Shown here piece by piece: positions 18,774-27,044 of a stretch of 64,000 nucleotides of DNA; within the stretch, counting starts at the first letter, position 1, and the number at the start of each line of letters is the position of its first letter. The notes under the pieces were generated by a model, which did no database searches, was not told the origin of the DNA, and saw only the letters and a program-made list of their open reading frames with translations. A program made the position numbers and the translations under genes. Origin of the DNA: Winogradskyella arenosi (GTDB taxonomy: Bacteria > Bacteroidota > Bacteroidia > Flavobacteriales > Flavobacteriaceae); NCBI RefSeq assembly GCF_003337305.1, contig NZ_QPJO01000001.1, forward strand, positions 620,001 to 684,000, written 5' to 3'.

Positions 18774-19658
18774 TTAAGGTTTGGACTTGGGTTGATGGGC
18801 TAAAAACACGCCCAATAGAATAAGGATTGCCGCTAAGCCTTGAATAGAACTAAACTGCTCTCCATCTAAAATTCCCCACATCAAAGCAACTACAGGCATC
18901 ATATAAGTTACAGATGAAGCAAATACCGGCGTAGACATTTGCACCAACTTAAAGTATAATATTTTGGCAAGAGCAGTCCCGAAGACGGCTAAAATCGTAA
19001 TATAGCCCATGGCACTTAAAAACTCCGGCTGATTAAAGGTGGCTGCACTAAAAAATCCTGTAAAGACCAATACAATGAGCGCAGGAATACTAATAAAGGC
19101 ATAATTTCCGGCGGCTATAGCCAAGGCTTTAACATCTTGTAAATGACGTTTTATAATATTTACATTCGCAGCATACATCACCGTGGAGATAATAATATAT
19201 CCAGCATATAAATAGTTTTGATTAGGGTTCAGTTCGGCGCCTTTTAAAATAAGGATTGCCGTACCTATAAAACCAATAATCACACCGATAACTTGGCGTG
19301 TTGTCGAGGTAATTTTAAAGACCGCGAAACCTAAGAGAATGGTGTTTAAAGGAACTAAGGAGTTTAGGACTGAAGCTACGGCACTGTCAATTTCAGTTTC
19401 GGCTATGGCAATTAAAAAAGCGGGAATAAAAGAGCCTATAAGACCAGAGGCTAAAAGCCATTTCCATTTATCCTTAGGTATTGTTTTTAACTTCTTAAAA
19501 CCAAAACTCAGCAGTATAATACCCGTAAATACGGTTCGTAAGGCACCAATCTGATAGGCCGTTAAGCCCAAAAGTGATTTCTTAATAAGGATAAATGAAC
19601 TTCCCCATATTATAGAAAGTAAAATAAGGAAGAGCCATTTTAAATTAAGGTTTTTCAT
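18774..19658 (-). CDS. EamA-family (DMT) transporter
   Basis: 294 residues with ten predicted membrane helices in two EamA repeats. The first begins WGSSFILIKKSL, the typical start of this family. The products are inner-membrane exporters of amino acids or other metabolites; the substrate is not predictable. It ends 10 nt from the M16 terminator on the other strand. It is divergent from the HMA lipoprotein at 19755. Confidence 0.88.
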   Translation of the reverse strand: MKNLNLKWLFLILLSIIWGSSFILIKKSLLGLTAYQIGALRTVFTGIILLSFGFKKLKTIPKDKWKWLLASGLIGSFIPAFLIAIAETEIDSAVASVLNSLVPLNTILLGFAVFKITSTTRQVIGVIIGFIGTAILILKGAELNPNQNYLYAGYIIISTVMYAANVNIIKRHLQDVKALAIAAGNYAFISIPALIVLVFTGFFSAATFNQPEFLSAMGYITILAVFGTALAKILYFKLVQMSTPVFASSVTYMMPVVALMWGILDGEQFSSIQGLAAILILLGVFLAHQPKSKP

Positions 19659-19754
19659 ACAAAAACACTATAAATTAGTCATAAAATTCGTTAATTGTCG
19701 CACAAGAAACGGCAATATTTCTTAGTTTTAACCAAAATTTAATTAGTTATTTCA

Positions 19755-20270
19755 ATGAAGACATTTAGAACATTAAGTATAGTAGCAATGATGGCGTTGA
19801 TTTTTACCTCTTGTAAAAACGAATCGCAGCCCGAAGTTAAAACTGTAGAAGTAGAAACGGTTAAGACGGACATCGCTCAAACTTTAGATCCTAACGCCAC
19901 TTATGCTAAAGTAGAATTCGGAATTGAAGGAATGACTTGTGCCATGGGGTGTGCGAAAACTATTGAAAAGAAAATGGCTAAAATGGATGGTGTAAAATCG
20001 GCTAAGGTTGATTTTGATGCCCGTTTAGCAATGGTAGAATATGATGAAGCTAAAGTAACGCCACAATCTTTGGAAGAAGCGGTAGTACAAGTTGCAGATA
20101 TCTATAAGGTAAAAGATATGCATCAAGTAGAGGCTTTTGGTGGCGAGAAAAAAACTTGTGATGCCGATTGTAAAAAAGCGTGTTGTGCAAATAAAGCGGA
20201 TGCTGAAAAAGTAGCTTGTGCAAAAGATTGTGAAAAGGCATGTTGTGCTAAAACAAAAGAAGCAGCTTAA
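19755..20270 (+). CDS. heavy-metal-associated (HMA) lipoprotein with Cys-rich tail
   Basis: 171 residues. A lipoprotein signal ends with Cys20 in FTSC. Residues of about 52-125 are an HMA domain, but the metal loop is MTCAMGC (Cys62 and Cys66), CX3C rather than the usual CXXC. The tail carries two copies of a CX3CX3CC motif (Cys135-144 and Cys155-164) rich in Lys and Ala. It likely binds copper or another soft metal at the periplasmic face or outer membrane. There is no copper ATPase next to it. Monocistronic with a strong terminator. Confidence 0.85.
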   Translation: MKTFRTLSIVAMMALIFTSCKNESQPEVKTVEVETVKTDIAQTLDPNATYAKVEFGIEGMTCAMGCAKTIEKKMAKMDGVKSAKVDFDARLAMVEYDEAKVTPQSLEEAVVQVADIYKVKDMHQVEAFGGEKKTCDADCKKACCANKADAEKVACAKDCEKACCAKTKEAA

Positions 20271-20288
20271 AAATAAGATTTTAAAATA

Positions 20289-20318
20289 AAAAACGCCATC
20301 TCTACGATGGCGTTTTTT
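20289..20318 (+). terminator. terminator of the HMA lipoprotein gene
   Basis: Stem with arms around 20289-20300 and 20306-20317, 5-nt loop, A run before and T run after, so also usable on the minus strand for the gene ending at 20347. Confidence 0.85.
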
Positions 20319-20346
20319 TATGCTTTAATTTTATGTTGGTATTCCA

Positions 20347-20715
20347 CTACACTTGTAATAGAATACACGCAATAACGATGCATCCTATGGGCATAAGCCA
20401 TAATAAAGAAAGGCTATGGGTATTATGTATGGATTTAGTGTTTAAAATGGATCTTTTCTTCCCGTTGTACCGCATCCAATTTTTAAATACAATAAAGACG
20501 GCAATTAAGGCAAAGATCACCCAAAACTTAGTGTTAGAGAGGATCACCATTTTCATTTGTGTGGCAAAAGCTTTAAAAAAAGCGCCTAAGGCCAAAATAA
20601 AAGAAAACTCTAATAGGCAAACATAAAGCAGGGCAATGGTGATGCTTTTCTTTCCATAATTCTTTTTGTAATGGTTAAATATGGAGATGTATTTCTGGTC
20701 TGCAAAAGTTGCCAT
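20347..20715 (-). CDS. small membrane protein of unknown function
   Basis: 122 residues with three predicted membrane helices (about 24-52, 60-77 and 102-121). A basic, aromatic stretch near the N-terminus (HYKKNYGKK) probably faces the cytoplasm. I do not recognise the family. It follows the TonB-receptor operon on the same strand but is separated from it by a terminator at 20731-20769. A smaller overlapping frame on the plus strand looks like a shadow. Confidence 0.65.
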   Translation of the reverse strand: MATFADQKYISIFNHYKKNYGKKSITIALLYVCLLEFSFILALGAFFKAFATQMKMVILSNTKFWVIFALIAVFIVFKNWMRYNGKKRSILNTKSIHNTHSLSLLWLMPIGCIVIACILLQV

Positions 20716-20730
20716 AAGTCCTAAGGTTTT

Positions 20731-20769
20731 AAAAAAATAAAACCTGCCAATTTAACATCAGCAGGTTTT
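20731..20769 (-). terminator. terminator of the TonB receptor/DUF5689 operon
   Basis: On the minus strand AAAACCTGC and GCAGGTTTT (20769-20761 and 20747-20739) with a 13-nt loop, then TATTTTTTT. Confidence 0.8.
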
Positions 20770-20787
20770 AAATAATACGTGTATGTT

Positions 20788-22251
20788 TTAGTTTTCTCCT
20801 AAAACTTTGTAGTTATCAATTTCAAAAGTACCATCGATATTTCCACTAGGAGGGAAACCTCCGATATATTTAAAAGCAACATAAGCTGTTCCAGAATAAG
20901 AACTTAAGTTAATTAATCCTGAATCGAACCAATCTTCGTAATATTCATCATCTCCAACAATGATTGCAGGTAATGCCGTCCATGTTGCTGTAGCAATGTT
21001 TGCCGTTGTACCATCCCAATCTGTAGAGATTAAAACTTCTAATTCACTATCATCAGAGAAACTGTTTGATGATTGGAAGTTTACAAATTCTGTGTTTTGT
21101 GCATCTAAATCAATTGATGGGCTAATTAACCAAGCAATATTTTCATCTGTACTAGAGTTGTAAGCACCCATAGAAGCGATTGTATTTCCTGGTCCAGGGT
21201 TTCCTTCATCAGTAGTTGTTAAAGCTCTCCAGTTGTAAGATCCTACTTCAGCGTAAGACGTCCATCCGTTACTAGAAATAGCAGATCCTGTTGGCATACC
21301 TTCAAAATCTTCTTCAAAAAGAGTAACAAACTCGTCAAGGTCTAATAAAGAACATCTGTCACCATCCATAGCTACATCGTCAACAGAGTTTAAAGCTAAT
21401 ACAAAATTGCTAGCGTCAAAGGTTTTGCTTACTACAGCTTGGATAGATCCGTTTCCTAATGGTAAATCCATTTCTTTAAAATCAGCAAAAGAACTCGTTT
21501 CTAATAAGAACGTATCATAACCAAAACCACTACAAGACTGTAAAGTTCTAGATGTATCGTATACTTCAATAGGGTCAAAATATTGTAATCCTGCTAAATT
21601 ATCAGCAAACTCAACACCATCAATTTGAACAAACATACCAACGTGTTGGTTTGTAATTTCAGCAAACGTAATGTTTAAAGGCACAATTTCCTCTGTAGTG
21701 TTAGATCTTAAAACATTTTGAGCAATTTGGTTAAAGTTTAAGCTTGTTACAGTACCACCATATTGGTCAAATTCTGTTCCTCCACCAATAGTGTAAACGC
21801 CACTACCTGTACGTTCTTCACCAATGAAAAGCCCAGTTAACTTAATGTAAACCTCTCGACCTTTGTTAAATTGGTTGTAGTTAGAAACTTGGTCTAAAAC
21901 CACTTTAATAGCGCTTGTTGGGTTTTCAGCTTTATTCTGAATGTATAATTCTTTATAAAAGTTTCCAGTTCTATCGCTAGAAGATACATAACCTTTAATG
22001 TAGATTTCGTTTTCTACTGCAAAAGGAATAGCGTCATCTGTATCACCATCACCATTAGGATCTGAGTTGTATAAGTCCTTAGCATAATCAAATGAAACTT
22101 CTGTTGCAGTATCTAATAAATCTTGAAGTGCATAGTTCTCTTCGTCTCCTAAGCTTGAAGGAATCGTGTAATCGTCATCTTGTACACAGGATGTAATCGC
22201 AACTGAAGCCATTACAAGCAATATAAAGTTTAAAAATTTATTCATTTTCAT
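20788..22251 (-). CDS. surface lipoprotein, DUF5689-type domain plus choice-of-anchor J-like domain
   Basis: 487 residues. The lipobox ends at Cys22 (AITSC). Residues of about 45-300 match the pattern of DUF5689, an OB-like domain (YIKGYVSSSDRTGNFYKELY, then YIKLTGL) found beside TonB receptors in Bacteroidota. Residues of about 310-487 look like a choice-of-anchor J jelly-roll module (EEDFEG, NIAWLISPSIDL, IDGTFEIDNYKV). It is probably exported to the cell surface and may bind the ligand taken up by the receptor encoded 36 nt upstream. The OB-like fold is compatible with nucleic-acid binding, which is inference. Confidence 0.82.
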   Translation of the reverse strand: MKMNKFLNFILLVMASVAITSCVQDDDYTIPSSLGDEENYALQDLLDTATEVSFDYAKDLYNSDPNGDGDTDDAIPFAVENEIYIKGYVSSSDRTGNFYKELYIQNKAENPTSAIKVVLDQVSNYNQFNKGREVYIKLTGLFIGEERTGSGVYTIGGGTEFDQYGGTVTSLNFNQIAQNVLRSNTTEEIVPLNITFAEITNQHVGMFVQIDGVEFADNLAGLQYFDPIEVYDTSRTLQSCSGFGYDTFLLETSSFADFKEMDLPLGNGSIQAVVSKTFDASNFVLALNSVDDVAMDGDRCSLLDLDEFVTLFEEDFEGMPTGSAISSNGWTSYAEVGSYNWRALTTTDEGNPGPGNTIASMGAYNSSTDENIAWLISPSIDLDAQNTEFVNFQSSNSFSDDSELEVLISTDWDGTTANIATATWTALPAIIVGDDEYYEDWFDSGLINLSSYSGTAYVAFKYIGGFPPSGNIDGTFEIDNYKVLGEN

Positions 22252-22287
22252 AATTTGTAATAATAAATATTAATTAATTTTTCTTTT

Positions 22288-25050
22288 TTAGAATCTTACG
22301 TTTAAATTAACAAAGTAGTTAGCACCACGTCCGTACCAGTATTTAGAACCAAACTGAGGGTTACCATCAGCGTTATCGTCTCTAAGTTCTGTATAGTTAG
22401 CGTTTCTACCTTGCTCAAAACCTCCAGTTTTATAAACTTCATCTAATAGGTTACCTACACTAGCAAATAAGCTGATATAGTAGTCTCCTACTTTCCAAGA
22501 TTTACCACCAACAAGGTTTACTACCATATAATCACTGATTTTTTCTTGCTTTAATAATTCAGCAGCTAAATCTTCATCATAATCGTTAATTGGTAATCCG
22601 TCAGAAGCTAAGTAGAAGTTCTCTGTTCTTGTTAACGCATTTACATCAATATAAGCGTTAGAGAAGAAGTTGGCTGTTGCACCAAACCACCAGAAATCTG
22701 GATCTCTATATTCAAAACCAATAGACGCCGCTCTTTGAGGACCTCCGGCAAGTTTGTAATCTTTTAAATTAGCTTGTCCGTAATCTATAGATCCATCTTC
22801 AGTTTCAAAACTAGCAGATGTTAAGTATAGGTTAGGGTTGTTATCGTAAGTGTATTGACCTACAGAAGCAGCTCCTTTTAATTTAATAGTTGGAGTTACC
22901 TGTGCTTCAATTCCAAATTCTACACCAATGTGTTTTTTGTCAATACCTTGTAAAACCTCTTGTACAAAGGCAGAAGTATCGTTGTCTGCAATAGCATTAC
23001 CACCACTAATACCATCGGCATAGTAAAAACCAACTTCGTTAGCATCTTGAATAGTCGTATAAAATCCAGTAAGTTTTGCATTTACAATTGGAGATCTAAA
23101 AATGTAACTCGCATCAAAAGAAGTTACAATTTCTTCGCTAATATCTTTTACGATACTGTGGTTTTCTCTAGAGTTAGAGAAGGTGTTACGTAAATTAGGA
23201 GCTCTTGTTAAATACCCTGCATTAACATCAAATAAGTGTTTTCCTGTAAATTTATAAGTGAAACCAGCTTTTCCGCCTACACCTGTAAAAGAAAGTTCTT
23301 CACCTTTACCGTAAGATAAATCTCCTGCAAAACGGCTGTGTTCCCATAAACCTTCTCTTTGGTAAGTGGTGTTGGTTACATTACCAGAAACGTAGAAATC
23401 TACTTTGTTGTAGGTAAACTGTGCTTGGGCGTAACCAGAAACAACTTCAGCAAATAAATTGTAGTTGTAACGGTACTTGTCACCTTCTTCTAAAAGACGG
23501 TCTGGGTTTTGAGCATCGTATTGAAATCCATCAAATGAATCGACGTTAGATAATCCAACGTTAGATCCTAAAAGGTCTAATACCTCTCCGAAGTTTTCAG
23601 ATTTTAAGTGTTTATAATTAACGGCACCATTAAGAATAATGTGCTCATTAAGTTCAGACGTAAAAATAGAATTTACGGTTAATTGCGTGTCATCTGCACG
23701 ATCTTCATATAAAGCGTAGGCAGAGCTAATATCGTTGACGTTATTGGTAAGGTTAGCATCTAAAATACGTTCCCAATCAATTTGTCCATCATTAATGAAT
23801 TCTTGTTGTGCTAAGTAAGCCCCTTCAAGATCATCTCTTTGCTCGTGGTAGCTTGGTAAGTCTTGGTAGTATGCCGGACTTGGGTTAGAACCACCAGAAT
23901 AATCGATACGGCTATTTCCTAATTTACCAAATTGGTACCCAACATTGGTGTTTAAACGTGTTTTAGAAGAGATGTCCCAATAATGGTTTAACATAAAAAT
24001 AGGCTCTTCTACTTCTTTAATACGCGAGTTGCGTTGTTCGCCATCTAAACTTCCCCAGTATTCGTTATATTTAATCCCTTTAAGATCGTAAACTTCTTGC
24101 GTGTTTGGAGATGATTTACCTCTTCTATTTGGTGTGTAAATAGAGGTGAAGTTAATACTGTGCTTGTCGTTAATTTTTTTTTCTATAGACGCGAAAAATG
24201 AATTAGAATCATAAAGTGTTGCATCTACAAATCCTTCTTCACCCCAACGTCTTCCTAGCATAAGAGCAAAAGACCATCCGTCTTCTAATAATCCAGAAGC
24301 GTAGCTTGCCATAACACGGTTAGTGTAACTTCTGTTAGAAGATGATAAGGTAATACGTCCTCCTTTTCTGTAAGAAGAAGCTCTAGTAATAATGTTAGAG
24401 GTTCCTAAAACCCCACCAAAGTTGTAGTCTGAAGGCGTAAGTCCTGTAGTTAGAACTTGGTTACGCATCATGTCATTTAAACCACCCCAGTTACTCCATT
24501 GTGGTCTTCCGTTATAAAGCTTGTTCATCTCTATACCGTTCATTAATACCGATCCGTTTTCAGAATCTAAACCTCTTACCTTGAAGAAAGAAGAGCTAAA
24601 TTCAAAAGCTGCAGTTCTTTGGAAAACATCTAATGAAGAAGAAAGTAATCCAGAAATGTTATCTGCACCACTGGTATCATCATTAAGTTCATCATCCGAT
24701 AACGTAATGGTAAACATGTCTTGAACATCAGTAACATCGATATCTAAAGTCATGTCTGTGATATTTACTGTTTGTCCTTCGTTAATAATAATAGGATAAC
24801 GTTTTGTAGTGTAACCCGCTTTAGAGATTTTTAAAACATGCTCTCCAAGAGGTACATTTGTAGAAAAGTTAAATTCTCCAAATCCATTTGTTAAGGTTGA
24901 TTGTTGTGTTTCTTCAATGGTTACAGTGACATCTGGAATGGGTTCAGAAGATGCCGCATCTTTTACACTTCCTTTTACAATCGTGCTTTGCGCCATCATG
25001 CTGAAAGAAGTTAAAACTCCAAAGAGTAAAATGATTAAACTTTTTTTCAT
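22288..25050 (-). CDS. TonB-dependent outer-membrane receptor
   Basis: 920 residues: signal peptide (1-20), an N-terminal carboxypeptidase-regulatory-like beta domain (about 22-110), the plug (about 125-235) and a 22-strand barrel ending in Phe920 (NLNVRF). Unlike SusC proteins it is not paired with a SusD homologue but with the DUF5689-type lipoprotein next in the operon. It imports a large or scarce ligand using energy from TonB. The ligand is not known. The locus also has a divergent secreted DNase I-fold enzyme. The leader has a 13-nt direct repeat, described separately. Confidence 0.92.
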   Translation of the reverse strand: MKKSLIILLFGVLTSFSMMAQSTIVKGSVKDAASSEPIPDVTVTIEETQQSTLTNGFGEFNFSTNVPLGEHVLKISKAGYTTKRYPIIINEGQTVNITDMTLDIDVTDVQDMFTITLSDDELNDDTSGADNISGLLSSSLDVFQRTAAFEFSSSFFKVRGLDSENGSVLMNGIEMNKLYNGRPQWSNWGGLNDMMRNQVLTTGLTPSDYNFGGVLGTSNIITRASSYRKGGRITLSSSNRSYTNRVMASYASGLLEDGWSFALMLGRRWGEEGFVDATLYDSNSFFASIEKKINDKHSINFTSIYTPNRRGKSSPNTQEVYDLKGIKYNEYWGSLDGEQRNSRIKEVEEPIFMLNHYWDISSKTRLNTNVGYQFGKLGNSRIDYSGGSNPSPAYYQDLPSYHEQRDDLEGAYLAQQEFINDGQIDWERILDANLTNNVNDISSAYALYEDRADDTQLTVNSIFTSELNEHIILNGAVNYKHLKSENFGEVLDLLGSNVGLSNVDSFDGFQYDAQNPDRLLEEGDKYRYNYNLFAEVVSGYAQAQFTYNKVDFYVSGNVTNTTYQREGLWEHSRFAGDLSYGKGEELSFTGVGGKAGFTYKFTGKHLFDVNAGYLTRAPNLRNTFSNSRENHSIVKDISEEIVTSFDASYIFRSPIVNAKLTGFYTTIQDANEVGFYYADGISGGNAIADNDTSAFVQEVLQGIDKKHIGVEFGIEAQVTPTIKLKGAASVGQYTYDNNPNLYLTSASFETEDGSIDYGQANLKDYKLAGGPQRAASIGFEYRDPDFWWFGATANFFSNAYIDVNALTRTENFYLASDGLPINDYDEDLAAELLKQEKISDYMVVNLVGGKSWKVGDYYISLFASVGNLLDEVYKTGGFEQGRNANYTELRDDNADGNPQFGSKYWYGRGANYFVNLNVRF

Positions 25051-25063
25051 ACCTAATTTTAAA

Positions 25064-25096
25064 GTTAATAGTCTTTTTTAAATGTTAATAGTCTTT
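25064..25096 (-). repeat. 13-nt perfect direct repeat in the receptor mRNA leader
   Basis: GTTAATAGTCTTT occurs at 25064-25076 and 25084-25096 on the plus strand, a 20-nt period. On the transcript it reads AAAGACTATTAAC twice, 14 and 34 nt before the start codon and downstream of the -7 box. Confidence 0.75.
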
Positions 25097-25126
25097 GTAC
25101 ATTAAATAAAAGTTATTTAAGGCCTG

Positions 25127-25134
25127 CAAATCTA
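25127..25134 (-). promoter_or_regulatory. -7 box of the TonB receptor operon
   Basis: TAGATTTG on the minus strand, giving a leader of about 70 nt. No TTG at a suitable distance, suggesting the promoter needs help. Confidence 0.45.
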
Positions 25135-25154
25135 CATTATTTATAATAAATATA

Positions 25155-25162
25155 TACTTTTG
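25155..25162 (+). promoter_or_regulatory. -7 box of the secreted nuclease/phosphatase gene
   Basis: TACTTTTG, 44 nt before the ATG at 25207. It lies back to back with the receptor's -7 box, 20 bp apart, so the two directions may be controlled together. Confidence 0.45.
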
Positions 25163-25206
25163 GCTCAAGATTTGTAAAGTAATTAATGTTAACATAACAT
25201 ACAAAA

Positions 25207-26259
25207 ATGAAAGTATTTAAACAGAGACTGGTTGTATTATTTGTTTTAATTTTTATGGGTGCACAGGCCCAAGAAAAGAAAACCTATAAGATACATACCG
25301 TAGCGTTCTACAATTTAGAAAATTTATTTGATACCATTAACGATACTACAAAGTATGATGAGGCTAGCCCTATAATGGAATTAAACGAAGCTTTAAGAGG
25401 TGAAGCTTACAAGAAAAAACTTCATAACATGGCTAAGGTTGTTGCTGATATCGGACTTAGCGATACGCATAATTCACCGGCAATTATTGGGATTTCTGAG
25501 GTAGAAAACAGACAAGTATTAGTAGATTTATTAAATGAGCCAGAGCTTATTGGTAAGGATTATGGGATTATTCATTTTGAATCTCCAGACAAAAGAGGGA
25601 TTGATGTGGCCTTATTATATCAAAAAGCGTTATTTAAACCTTTAGAATCTAAAGCTCATGAGTTATTAGTGTATGACGATTCGTCTAGAGAGCGTATCTA
25701 CACTAGAGATCAATTATTAGTGAGTGGTGAATTAGAAGGCGATTTAATTCATGTTATTGTGAATCATTGGCCTTCACGTAGTGGAGGAGAAGCAAGAAGC
25801 CGTTTTAAGCGTGTTGCTGCTGGAAAATTAAATAAGAAAATTATAGATTCTCTTCAGGCGATTGATCCTTATGCGAAAGTGATTACTATGGGCGATTTTA
25901 ACGATAACCCAACAAATGATAGTATGAAAAAAGCCATGGGAACTGTTGCTGATAAAGATCGTGTTAAGCTGAAAGGGATTTATAACCCTTACGAAAATCA
26001 GTATAAGAAAATGGGCTTAGGAACTACAGGATATAGAGATGCGTGGAGTTTATTTGATCAAATCTTATTTACGCAGCCATTTTTAGAAAAAGATTATTCT
26101 TCTTTTAGATTTTATAAAGCCGGAATCTTTAATAAAAGTTATTTAACAAATAAAGAAGGGCGTTATAAAGGTTACCCTTTAAGAATGAGTAACGCAGGAC
26201 TTTCAGGTGGTTATAGTGATCACTTTCCTGTTTATATTTATCTTATCAAGGAAAACTAA
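25207..26259 (+). CDS. secreted endonuclease/exonuclease/phosphatase (DNase I-like) protein
   Basis: 350 residues with a signal peptide (1-21). The DNase I-like catalytic set is visible: Asn36 (FYNLENL), Glu98 (SEVEN), His187 (NHWPSR), Asp230 and Asn232 (GDFNDNP), and Asp338-His339 (YSDHFP). Members cleave DNA, RNA or small phosphoesters with a divalent metal. It is exported and divergently transcribed from a TonB receptor and its lipoprotein, so a role in feeding on extracellular nucleic acid or organic phosphate is likely but unproven. Followed by a strong bidirectional terminator. Confidence 0.88.
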   Translation: MKVFKQRLVVLFVLIFMGAQAQEKKTYKIHTVAFYNLENLFDTINDTTKYDEASPIMELNEALRGEAYKKKLHNMAKVVADIGLSDTHNSPAIIGISEVENRQVLVDLLNEPELIGKDYGIIHFESPDKRGIDVALLYQKALFKPLESKAHELLVYDDSSRERIYTRDQLLVSGELEGDLIHVIVNHWPSRSGGEARSRFKRVAAGKLNKKIIDSLQAIDPYAKVITMGDFNDNPTNDSMKKAMGTVADKDRVKLKGIYNPYENQYKKMGLGTTGYRDAWSLFDQILFTQPFLEKDYSSFRFYKAGIFNKSYLTNKEGRYKGYPLRMSNAGLSGGYSDHFPVYIYLIKEN

Positions 26260-26285
26260 TAGGTTGTGGCTTGTGGCCACAGTAT

Positions 26286-26322
26286 AAAAAAAGCGTCTAA
26301 ATATAGTTTAGACGCTTTTTTT
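26286..26322. terminator. bidirectional terminator
   Basis: 16-bp stem, arms 26286-26301 and 26307-26322, with A and T runs, between convergent genes ending at 26259 and 26328. Confidence 0.9.
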
Positions 26323-26327
26323 ATGGA

Positions 26328-26774
26328 TTAATTTGAAGGAAACCAAAGACTCCAAGGAATTTTTGCTAAGACTAAAATTAAAGCCAAAGTGTAAAAGATA
26401 GCCAGTAGCTTAAATTTTGGTTTCGAGGTTAATTTCTTTTTATGCTTAGAGTACCCAATAGTGATTAAGGTTACAGCAATAATCATAGTTAAAGGATGTT
26501 CTATAATTACATTTCTTAATGCAGGGGTCTTCATAACTTGTCCCATACCACCCACTTGTTCAATGGTAGAAAAATAATCCTTAGTGAAAAATAAGATTAG
26601 ACCTAATAGCAATTGAATGTGCATGGTAATCAGCGCAAAAAGCGAGATTCTAAAATCGTTATTAGAAAATTCTTTGTCTCCAAAAAACTTAATAAGGGCA
26701 TTAATAGTAGCAAGTACCAATACCAACAGGACTAAATACGCCCATTTTGAATGTATAAATTGAAAAATTTCCAT
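26328..26774 (-). CDS. four-helix membrane protein, cytochrome-b-like
   Basis: 148 residues with four membrane helices. Histidines within or next to helices (HSKWAY near the start, MHIQLLLG in helix 2, EHPLTMI in helix 3) suggest possible heme binding, as in small cytochrome-b-like proteins of Bacteroidota. I cannot assign a partner or pathway. Own -7 box at 26798-26805. Confidence 0.75.
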   Translation of the reverse strand: MEIFQFIHSKWAYLVLLVLVLATINALIKFFGDKEFSNNDFRISLFALITMHIQLLLGLILFFTKDYFSTIEQVGGMGQVMKTPALRNVIIEHPLTMIIAVTLITIGYSKHKKKLTSKPKFKLLAIFYTLALILVLAKIPWSLWFPSN

Positions 26775-26797
26775 AGTAATAAGTTAATTAATTTCTG

Positions 26798-26805
26798 CAA
26801 AAGTA
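26798..26805 (-). promoter_or_regulatory. -7 box of the four-helix membrane protein gene
   Basis: TACTTTTG on the minus strand, 23 nt before the ATG. Confidence 0.4.
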
Positions 26806-27044
26806 GGGATTTACTCATGAAAGTGGTGATAAGCAAATCGTAATTTTAATTTTAGGGCATCGCAATTGTATAAGGTATAGCTTTAGAATAAGTGTTTAAA
26901 ATCCTGAATTTAAGATTTAGAGTTGGGGATGCTAAGGATAGCGTTCGGAGGATAAAATAGTTGATGTATATAGCTAAGTTGCTCATTATCTTGAGATCCT
27001 GTAATTTACTTATTAGTTTATTAAGGTTTTAGTCTTAGGCGCTG

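Noticed and set aside
20333..20626. 97-codon plus-strand frame opposite the small membrane protein
   Set aside because: It starts right behind the terminator at 20289-20318, and the opposite strand has a more convincing membrane-protein pattern.
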